A DNA stretch of 64,000 nucleotides from Nectonema munidae (taxonomy: Eukaryota; Nematomorpha; Nectonematoida; Nectonematidae), in the NCBI GenBank assembly GCA_030549495.1, contig JAUIRK010000065.1, forward strand, positions 568,001-632,000, written 5' to 3'. Below, piece after piece: positions 56,901 to 62,012 of this stretch. The notes under the pieces were generated by a model, which made no database searches, was not told where the DNA came from, and saw only the letters and a program-made list of their open reading frames with translations. Position 1 is the stretch's first letter, and each line of letters opens with the position of its first letter. Both the position numbers and the translations under genes were made by a program.

Positions 56901-58355
56901 TGAAAGTCCGAATATTTGTAAACTCTCGAATTATGAGAAGACAAAAATAGAAAATCAATAAATTGATCTCAAACAAAACATATTTGGAAGTAACAAATTG
57001 CAATAAAATATGTGTTTAACATTTCGTATTTTTAATTTAAAAATTTCCCATTTTTCATGGACAATGCATGTGTATGAGCAACAAGCATTAAATAGTTCGG
57101 AATATTGCAAAAGCATCTTAAAGTCATCACAAAATCATATAATCATTATATACTCCAAGTGTACACACACAGAGAAGCTAATCAATTGATTACTATAGGA
57201 AAATTTTTTACATCATAAATGATGTAAACGATTAAGAGAAATGATTAGCAAACAGTTTCATTTGTTCATTGAGTTCAATGATGTAGGTGACAATCACAAG
57301 GAATTTACAAGCACCGATTTTAAATTAAAGGCCTAGTTAAATAAATTGTCACGTGAAGAAAAGTAGGAGATTGACTGACCCTTGAGGTAAAAGGTCGTCT
57401 AAACTCTAGATGCCTGCTTAGTCGAATGAGATTTTTTTAAAAAGGGTCAGAATAAAGAGAAAAAAATACAAGAAAATGAGGACATTGCCAAGACAACTAA
57501 GACTATAACTTTTACTTTTAAAATCAAATATAAAAAATAAACATTTGATTAAAAGTTTTTAAGATTAAAAATTCCATTAATTGTAAATTATTTGAAAGTT
57601 GGAAAGAAAGTAGGTTTTAAGTTAGGTTGTCTAAAATAAAACTAGTAGTACACTTACTCGCTTACAGACCAAATAACTCAATTATTCTATATAAAATCTT
57701 TAACATCATTTTTAAGGATTATATCACCATTTTTTTACATTTAATGTAATAAATAAATCCATATTTTTCAGTCTATTATCATTGAAAGAATAGTTCACCC
57801 CAAATTGTAAGTTACTATGATAAATTTGTTTATATGTAAATACCTTATTAAAAAATTAATTAAAATAGAAAAAAAAATTTATTCAAAATTTAAAAAGATC
57901 AATTTTCGAACAAATATGGTCATCAATAGATCTGTTCAATCTATTTCAAATCATTTTTTTATAATTTCCAAGCTTCACAACGTTTCAGTGGCACTTCATC
58001 AGAAATATAAAAAAAGAAATATATTCTAATTCAGAAGAAAAGTATCGAACTAAAATGAAAAATTTCCTAAAATAAATATAAAAAGATTTCATACCTTAGC
58101 TTGTAGTTCGGAAGGAAATTTTGTATCAAACTCACTATTCAGGCCAAATCTATAACATTTATTTTATAAAGCAGTTAAAAATAGTATAGATATAAAATTG
58201 TTATATTGATAAAATATCAAATAAAGAATATAATTAAAAATCAAAGTTTAAAAGAGTATATACATTGTGAGTTTTCCCATTCCTTTAATAATAACAGGAT
58301 CAAGATGCCTAGTTAACTGTTCAGATTCAACATATGTTATCAATGTGTCAGACAT
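35942..58355 (-). CDS. CHIC: CHIC-family gene (cysteine-rich hydrophobic domain, Erf4-like), six coding exons
   Basis: Host gene assembled from six minus-strand exons with GT/AG borders: 58355-58264, 58149-58095, 50832-50677, 46996-46940, 45651-45591 and 35992-35942. They encode about 156 aa, close to the ~165 of vertebrate CHIC2, and follow its order throughout: DPVIIKG; FGLNSEFDTKFPSELQAK; LAPEEFESTITHINSLLKK; the palmitoylation-type string LLCCCCTFGCSIWP; VIEKTLEYENSALYYK; LGLKWQLTRLHCQN; VILIRFLPK ending in KPD. CHIC proteins are small palmitoylated membrane-associated proteins of the Golgin A7/ERF4 domain group, linked to protein acylation and vesicle traffic. Introns are 114, 7262, 3680, 1288 and 9598 bp and filled with transposon debris. 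One oddity: exon 5 has one base too many in a homopolymer, shifting the frame before the last exon. No initiation alternative is seen. Family confidence is high because six independent segments agree. Confidence 0.9.
36485..36684 (-). mobile_element. tRNA-derived SINE
   Basis: On the minus strand a tRNA-like head carries an A box (TGGCATCGTGG, at 36668-36658) and a B box (GGTTCGACTCC, at 36624-36614), the internal RNA polymerase III promoter. It is preceded by GAGACGCTGG. The expected acceptor pairing and anticodon arm are not intact, so this is not a tRNA gene. A non-tRNA body follows, and the sequence ends near an A run at 36493-36485. It sits in the last intron of the CHIC-like gene, same strand. 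Confidence 0.65.
37348..37540 (+). repeat. 193-bp direct repeat, left copy
   Basis: Starts TCTAGGCAAAGAGATATTC. Pairs with 38821-39013 with only about seven differences. Both are RTE-like LINE sequence lying on the two sides of the hAT remnant. Confidence 0.9.
37546..38820 (+). pseudogene. hAT transposase, GTF2IRD2/Charlie8-like, C-terminal half
   Basis: Reads LKKFNIDASKIVSLTTDGAP, then YHCIIHQQQLCSQKLKMEHI and FIRSRGLNHREFKNYL. VRWLSRASTLKRF and KWLDHLAFFTDITG follow, and in the next frame (38088-38546) FKNKIRLFICQIKEKNFVHF. Near 38490 comes MWASTYCCEQIFSSMKNI, the hAT dimerisation region. This order is that of the hAT group from which vertebrate GTF2IRD2 was derived. The element ends at 38820 with GGTTGGACAACCC, a hAT terminal repeat (CAGGGGTTGTCCAACC inverted). 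The 5' half and 5' end are missing. One frame break near 38079 and a stop near 38546. Confidence 0.85.
38821..39013 (+). repeat. 193-bp direct repeat, right copy
   Basis: Begins immediately after the hAT terminal repeat with TCTAGGCA. These 8 bp could be the hAT target duplication, because the same octamer starts the left copy at 37348. Confidence 0.9.
40321..42299 (+). mobile_element. CR1/jockey-group LINE, 5'-truncated, RT nearly intact
   Basis: Inserted into the RTE-like LINE near 40320. The open frame to 41525 carries a full reverse transcriptase core: FPDMMKISKITPIFKQGN, NYRPISLVPYFSKLFEKII, CNQFGFRKSVSTEEAL, FIDYKKAFDSVNHEI (motif A), KGVPQGSILGPLFFLIYVND (motif B) and YADDCVI (catalytic motif C). 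It continues through FKYLGVSLDSDLSF and KISYCNFIWSN. One frame change at the ATGA overlap (41522-41525) leads to 41752, with NRAVKIWNSLPEVI and a C-terminal LFFLGNQ. The 3' tail ends near 42299 with AATAAATTCTATTCTAATTC, a repeat-like tail typical of this group. 5' truncation and a single break suggest a fairly recent insertion. Endonuclease absent. Confidence 0.9.
42300..43740 (+). pseudogene. multicopy invertebrate repeat-protein family, C-terminal half
   Basis: Read over several frames: QKARIPTKRIDHWIEKLLKV near 42420, then LFDIAHW, LSQIKIEEDKKF and QKCRPGSMTGLDQKLLHKEE. A charged coiled-coil stretch follows (RKMKEVEREEKRWKISEEEM). Near 42900 come DDYKELPELTLIFIVEVHGN and CRPGAVSHARWMYKVIYAFK, then ICVFVPLIYVPAWFTCPNDI, NHLWHLASENVALSLSDETV and, near 43560, VVNDVAERGIKLIEDYHN. 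I know this layout from many hypothetical proteins in arthropods and hydra, present in many copies, with no assigned function and probably transposon-borne. Broken by frame changes. It starts directly after the CR1-like 3' tail, so its 5' part may have been lost to that insertion. Confidence 0.6.
43750..45286. other. CHIC intron 5 sequence, nothing recognised
   Basis: Intronic AT-rich DNA. The minus frame 44155-44415 (86 aa) and the plus frame 45090-45353 have no known domain. The latter runs into the MITE at 45287. Confidence 0.4.
45287..45415. mobile_element. 129-bp piggyBac-type MITE
   Basis: Perfect 15-bp inverted ends CCCTTTCGTGACCAG ... CTGGTCACGAAAGGG, with TTAA at 45416-45419. The left TTAA has mutated (ATAAT). 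Interior: a palindrome ATCATATATGAT and three versions of a TCGTCTGC word, shared with the MITE at 24595-24714. Lies in CHIC intron 5, just beyond exon 5. Confidence 0.8.
45591..45651 (-). CDS. CHIC: CHIC-like exon 5, one base out of frame
   Basis: Acceptor TTTTTCAG, donor GTGAGT. The first 17 codons read LGLKWQLTRLHCQNSNF (family LCLHWRLSKRKCETNNMMEY). The exon is 61 bp where 60 would keep phase. As written, the T4 run (AAAA on plus, around 45600) gives a stop just after NF, while the neighbouring frame gives LEY directly before the donor. Either an assembly/sequencing indel in a homopolymer or a true frameshift that would remove the conserved C-terminus. Confidence 0.85.
45652..46939. other. 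CHIC: CHIC intron 4
   Basis: 1288 bp between exons 4 and 5. No transposon end or RNA gene recognised. The 73-aa plus frame at 45876-46097 has no domain. Confidence 0.6.
46940..46996 (-). CDS. CHIC: CHIC-like exon 4
   Basis: 57 bp, 19 codons, phase 0. Acceptor TTTTCTAG, donor GTAAGT. Reads AKAVIEKTLEYENSALYYK against the family TRRSIEKLLEWENNRLYHK. Confidence 0.9.
47450..47960 (+). pseudogene. old LINE 3' fragment (CR1/jockey group)
   Basis: A plus frame gives NSFKLLGLVTDNKLCWNH, then YNKLSSVIAILKREGINL. These match the post-RT segment of CR1/jockey-type LINEs (FKYLGVxxDxxLxWxxH...KLSxxxxxLxR). Weaker pieces follow toward 47960 (LCAFNLLNIEDIYTFRISLF). Many stops. Older than the 40.3-42.3 kb copy. 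In CHIC intron 3. Confidence 0.65.
48963..49721 (+). pseudogene. LINE reverse transcriptase fragment (CR1/jockey group)
   Basis: Reads EISLNDVLISINSLKSINGP, then LEHIFNKSLVHGIYP and HISVVPVISKVL. After a decayed gap come VGVFLDLKSAFDSL (RT motif A) and LLQGSVLGALLYIIYLNDI (motif B, usual PQGSILGPLLFLIYIND). Ends before the YADD motif. It is in inverted order with the 3' piece at 47450 (the RT part lies downstream of it), so these are separate insertions or a rearranged one. CHIC intron 3. Confidence 0.8.
49842..49858. repeat. (AC)n microsatellite
   Basis: Uninterrupted AC dinucleotides, about eight units, in CHIC intron 3. Confidence 0.9.
50677..50832 (-). CDS. CHIC: CHIC-like exon 3 (cysteine string)
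   Basis: 156 bp, 52 codons, phase 0 at both ends. Acceptor TTTTTTCAG, donor GTAAGA. Begins LAPEEFESTITHINSLLKKI and contains LLCCCCTFGCSIWPIIYLNK. Four consecutive cysteines, plus one more, in a hydrophobic setting are the palmitoylation and membrane-binding signature of CHIC1/2 (family LCCCCTLGCSMWP). The 74-aa ORF at 50608-50832 is this exon plus intron read-through. Confidence 0.95.
51063..51289. mobile_element. hAT-type MITE, 227 bp
   Basis: Starts CAGTGGCGGATCGAAGGG and ends TTTCTGGATCCGTCACTG, inverted ends of a common hAT family. Flanks TGATACGT and TGATAAGC are a partly decayed 8-bp target duplication. No coding capacity. In CHIC intron 2. Confidence 0.8.
51290..53289. other. CHIC intron 2 sequence, nothing firm
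   Basis: Includes a 111-aa minus frame (51513-51848) without known domain and TTAACGCCATCT at 52096-52107. A weak plus-strand start-codon-to-donor stretch (ATG at about 52161, GTAAGT at about 52205) is not supported by any downstream exon. Confidence 0.4.
53290..53652. mobile_element. hAT non-autonomous element, 363 bp, perfect target duplication
   Basis: Ends CCGTGCTTCTCAACC and GGTTAAGAAAACCTG (consensus CAGTGCTTCTCAACC and its inverse). The exact 8-bp duplication GTGTAATG lies on both sides (53282-53289, 53653-53660). Contains CGTGGACCCC words typical of this hAT group. It accounts for the 105-aa frame at 53280-53597. In CHIC intron 2. Confidence 0.9.
53661..55081. other. CHIC intron 2 sequence, nothing recognised
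   Basis: AT-rich intronic DNA. No repeat end or coding signature was identified. Confidence 0.4.
55082..55163 (+). repeat. 41-bp tandem duplication
   Basis: Two adjacent units beginning GACTGACCAA(C/T)CCTTTTCAC, 41 bp apart, with about five differences. Confidence 0.85.
55164..56394. other. CHIC intron 2 sequence; scattered unassigned open pieces
   Basis: Plus frames give short pieces such as LHELKDEVYIFFAISKDP (near 55270) and NELMKEVNNLE (near 55500) that look once-coding but could not be assigned to a family. Confidence 0.3.
56395..56488 (-). mobile_element. Tigger/mariner-like terminal end
   Basis: Ends GAGGTTCTACTG followed by TA, the inverse of the CAGTAGAACCTC start common in Tigger/pogo-type elements. 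CGTATCCGAAC occurs twice, 40 bp apart, inside the end, like subterminal sites. The other end was not found; partial element. Confidence 0.5.
56489..57982. other. CHIC intron 2 sequence, nothing recognised
   Basis: AT-rich intronic DNA up to exon 2. The 70-aa plus frame 57817-58029 overlaps the ribozyme-like motif and has no domain. Confidence 0.4.
57983..58002 (-). ncRNA. hammerhead-ribozyme-like core (candidate)
   Basis: The minus strand reads CTGATGA, then AGT-GCC-ACT (3-bp stem II), then GAAA followed by CG. This is an exact hammerhead core with the shortest possible stem II. It lies 93 bp inside CHIC intron 2, on the sense strand. Stem I/III pairing and a cleavage site were not established; it may be a relic of a Penelope-like terminal repeat. 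Confidence 0.35.
58095..58149 (-). CDS. CHIC: CHIC-like exon 2
   Basis: 55 bp; the acceptor ends TTATAG. The first base completes the Ile codon split with exon 1, then 18 codons read FGLNSEFDTKFPSELQAK. Donor GTATGA. Matches the family FGLSNRFDTEFPSxLxGK. Confidence 0.9.
58264..58355 (-). CDS. CHIC: CHIC-like exon 1 (start codon)
   Basis: ATG at 58355; 30 codons plus two bases (AT), then donor GTATAT. Reads MSDTLITYVESEQLTRHLDP, then VIIKGMGKLT. The family has an acidic N-terminus followed by DPVVVRGxGHVTVFGL. An upstream ATG in another frame (ATGTCTTGA) overlaps just before the start and closes at once. Confidence 0.85.
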
Positions 58356-58985
58356 CAAGACATTCACAAAAATAAAGGCATCATAGAGCTATTTTTCCTA
58401 GTAAAAATTTATTAGGACATTTTTCCGAAAAATTGAGAATAAAAAGTGTTATTTAAAAATAGCCATTTAAGTTGATAGACGCGAAGACAAATATAAAAAA
58501 TTAAAGATTAATAATTTGAATACTAAAACAAGAATCCGTCTTTTGTCAGAAAACTTTCTGTTCATTAAGAAGAGAGATATTTGCCTGCATTTCTTTGAAT
58601 TTAGTGAAGAATAAAAAAAGTTAATTTATTGAAGAGAAAATTTCGTAGATAGAAGTTAATTATTTATTTAGAAGTTACAATGCATTGTATATGGGGAAGT
58701 GTTCAGGCACGGGTCGTTTAAAGAAAATAATTTCAAGCGCCATCTATAGGGAAAAGACCCAACTCTGGCAGAGAAGATTTTGTGTATTTTATAAAAAAAA
58801 TAAGGACAACGCAAACGTTAGCAGTTAGACAACTCTATGAATAAGGGAGTGTATCTTTTCAAAAAACAATACTTGTATCGAATCTTGTTGAAAAAAAGTT
58901 ACTAAGTTTATGCGGCCACACACAATTTTAGAAAGATTGGAAAAGCTAGCAGCCCTTGATATGGTTTGTATCATGCTTAGATATG
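58356..58985 (-). promoter_or_regulatory. presumed CHIC promoter and 5' UTR region
   Basis: Upstream of the CHIC start codon on the minus strand. It contains AGATGGCGCTT (58745-58736 in gene orientation), about 385 bp before the ATG, related to YY1/Pho-type (AAGATGGCG) and insect CTCF-type (AGATGGCGC) motifs. No clear TATA box. The promoter position is inferred only from the gene start. Confidence 0.35.
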
Positions 58986-58989
58986 GTAC

Positions 58990-60010
58990 AGTGAAGAAAA
59001 TTTAAGCTTTCCGTTGTCAGATAACAACCAAAAAATTTAAGAGATGTCGCAAGATATTAAAGAACAGGTAGTAGCTGCCATTAAAGAGGGTGCAAAATTT
59101 ACATTGGAGTTAGATGAGTCAACTGACGACTGTGACCATGCCCAGAGCTTGGTTTATTACGGTTACCAAAGGAAAAGTGACATTGGAGAAAACTTTCTGT
59201 TCTGTAAATCAATGGAGACACAACAACAGGTGAAATTCTTTTCAGGTTAGTTGATAATTTCAACAAAGAAAATGGAATCAATGCTACAGTGTTTGATCGG
59301 ATGGAGCATCTGCAATATTAAGTGCACATCAGTGTTTCACTGCAAGTGTAAAACAAGTCAATTTCACAGTGATAGTGGCTCATTGCATGCTTCATCGAGA
59401 AAACCTTACTTCTCGATAAATGTCATTTGATCTTAAAGAGTTATAGAAGCTCTTTAGTCAAAAGTGCTTTGATATGGGATCCAAATATGAACATCTGATT
59501 TACTAATCCTTTGTCAGGAGGTTATCACGTGAAAATGTGCTTCAGAGGGTGTTTACATGCGTGCAGTTTGAAATTTTCCTTTTATTGACATCAAGGCTTA
59601 CAGAAACAAAGTGGTTGCTTACACTGATTTATCTGACAGACATATCTTCAAAGTTGCGTTTGCTGAATATGGCCATGCAAGGAAAATATGAGACTATAAT
59701 ATGTGTATCAGAAAAGTTCAAGGCTTCCCTATAGAAGAAGTGTCTTCTATCAAAAATCTTCAAGAGGTTAGAGATCCAGCATGAGGAAACTCTTTGTTTT
59801 AACATTCAGCGACAAACTATACATGTGTTCTGGACTGCTGTGAAAAAAAGAAACCAGTCCTTGGATTTGAGGCTGTGAAAGTGTTATTGCCTTTGGCTAC
59901 AATCTATGTGTATCACGTTGTGTAGATCTTACTGCCATCAAAAAGCTAAGATTGAAAAACTTGCCCCAAAAGAAAGATGATTTAAGAGTATCAATATGAT
60001 TCAAGCATAA
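58990..60010 (+). pseudogene. hAT transposase remnant, ZBED5/SCAND3-like
   Basis: Plus strand over several frames. MSQDIKEQVVAAIKEGAKFT, LELDESTD and FLFCKSMETQ (59044-59250) match the first part of the RNase H-like fold in ZBED5/FAM200/SCAND3-type hAT proteins. Then come AHCMLHRENLTSR (family THCMIHRxALASK), LIYLTDISSKLRLLNMAMQG (59537-59734) and, near 59960, LTAIKKLRLKNLPQKKDDLR (family FSALTAIKTKYRSRL..DLR). Extensive stops and frame changes; dead. The N-terminal BED zinc finger is not seen. Confidence 0.85.
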
Positions 60011-60308
60011 GGCTCCAATTAAAATTAATTTACCATTTCACAGAAAAATTATATACTTTAGCTTGTTTTTTAAAGAATGTGACAGAATATTATTCAAGAA
60101 ATGGTTGTTTTATTTAATTCCAAGTTTTAAATTCATAATGCTGTTAATTTAATGATATTAATTTTGTCTATAATAACCTTAAAGGGGTGAGACTTTTTAC
60201 CCAAATACACCCAAACAGATGAAAACAAATTTAAATATTCAAAGAATAAGTTAAATATACATAAAAGAATTATTCTCAGGATAAAACTAATATAAATTAT
60301 AAATATGA
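60011..60308. other. no gene recognised
   Basis: AT-rich spacer between the hAT remnant and the LINE 3' end. Confidence 0.4.
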
Positions 60309-60332
60309 TAGGTAGGTAGGTAGGTAGGTAGG
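60309..60332. repeat. (TAGG)n microsatellite, LINE tail
   Basis: About six TAGG units on plus (CCTA on minus), at the 3' end of the minus-strand LINE. Confidence 0.9.
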
Positions 60333-61990
60333 TTGATTTCAAAGCACTTTCCAGCGTGTGCTGATATGCTCGCGTAAGCTTGAGAGTTGGTGGATAATGG
60401 AAATGTTGGTAGAGATAGGGAGGAGTTACATATGTTATTCTAAAAATAGAAAGGAAAGAGAGATTAGTTTGTTATAGGGTTATCAACGGTGGTGAGAGTT
60501 GTTTCAATGGTGTCAATGAGGGTAGCTAGGTATTTTAGTAGTGTTGGGTGTAACAGAAGATGTGAGAGTGTTGTTGGAGATCTATTAAGTAAAGAAAGGC
60601 AGCGAAATAAAAGATCTTGGCGATGATAAAATAAGATTTGACATGTGAAGATGAGATGGTATGGCGTTTCTAATGTGTCGCATCCGAAGACAGTATAGAT
60701 TTTCGCTAACTTTAATTCAGAAGAGACATGCTTTGCATGGGCAGTGGCTTGATAGCCAACGAATGGTTGAACGAGGTGGTGTAAATTTTTTGTTTTTGAA
60801 AGTTGTGTAAATTGTGCTGATGTATGGTAAAGAGGAGATTAGTGCATTTTGAGATGAAGATATGGACATCTGTAATTCTTCTAGAGAGGATAAGAGAAGG
60901 TGCGTTAGAAAGGTTTTGAGAGGTAAGGAGTTGCTGAGAGGGATGTGGGAGATTGGGTGTAAGTTTGAGGTTAAGTAGTCTACGAGGGAGTTTTCTAGTT
61001 TGTTTAGGTGAACAGAAAACCAGCATAGGTGTATGTGGAAATGTTTTGTAAAATTGATTAGAGAGGAGGCGAGTTGAAAGGAGGGAAAGGGGATGTTGTG
61101 TGATAGAGAGAGATCGTGTATTATGTTTTGTGCATCGGTATAGAAAAGGATGGCAGTAAAGTGGGGAAGGAGGTAGTTAATGTTTTTAGTTATCGTAGTG
61201 CAGGCGTGTAAAAGGCTAAAGATCTCGCATTCGGAGATTGAGAGTAGAGGATTTAATCGGGAGCAATGGGTGTAAAAGGGGCGAGTGAAAAAGCCTTTGA
61301 AGAAGGCGTAAGCAAAGAAATTTTTGCATATAGATGTTTTGAATGGATTTTGTTAAGGTGGGTGAGTTAAAAAGATGGATGTATAGAGGGATGAACTAGG
61401 TAGTTAGCAATGTTTGGTGCGTATTTTGCTAATAGATGATAGCAGAAAGAATAGGATGGAGGAGGAGGAAGAAAGAGGGGAAGTAAATTGTTTCATGTCA
61501 AGATGAAGCGCTTAATAATAGTTTTTTTGAGTTGAAGTTGTAATGGTAGGGTGTTTGTTAGAATTTCTAGGCATTGTGTGGAAGTAGTACGATATGCGTT
61601 GGTGATGCAAAATAGGCAGAGACGGTGTATCTTGTTGAGAAAATTTACAGTTGTCGGGTGTTTTAAGGAAATGCCCCAGGAAAGAATTCCGTATTGAATT
61701 ACTGGGAGGATTAAGGATGAGTATATTTATTTGGTGTGTTTGGGAGGAAGGCACCATTTATAAGAGATAGCGTTTTAAATGAAAAAAGTGTGACTGAGAA
61801 TTTTTGGTATATATTTTAAAGTGTATTGAAAATTTTAGGTTGGACTAGAGGTTTAGTCCTAGATATTTGATAGTCTTTTGGCCGTTATAGAAGTAGAGGT
61901 ATTTAAATGAAGGGGTAAATGTTCTGTGTGTCTGCGTGTGAAATGAATGAGGCTGGTTTTGTTGGAGTTAAAGAATATCTTATGTGTTTG
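60309..61990 (-). mobile_element. LINE with RNase H domain (I/R1/LOA group), 3' half
   Basis: Read on the minus strand from about 61990. FKYLYFYNGQKTIKYLGLNL is the post-RT segment. LILPVIQYGILSWGISLKHP, then LFCITNAYRTTS, is the region after RT in I/R1-type LINEs. ISECEIFSLLHACTT, FYTDAQNIIHDL and ENSLVDYLTS fit an RNase H domain. Near the end come VFGCDTLETPYHLIFTCQIL and FYHRQDLLF, the usual zinc-like tail (CxxxxET.xHLxxxC). The 3' end at 60332-60309 is a run of CCTA units, the target-primed simple-repeat tail. The RT core is missing upstream, where GC-rich retroelement sequence begins. Several stops and frame changes. The subgroup is not certain. Confidence 0.75.
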
Positions 61991-62012
61991 CTAAAGAATA
62001 TCTTATGTGTTG

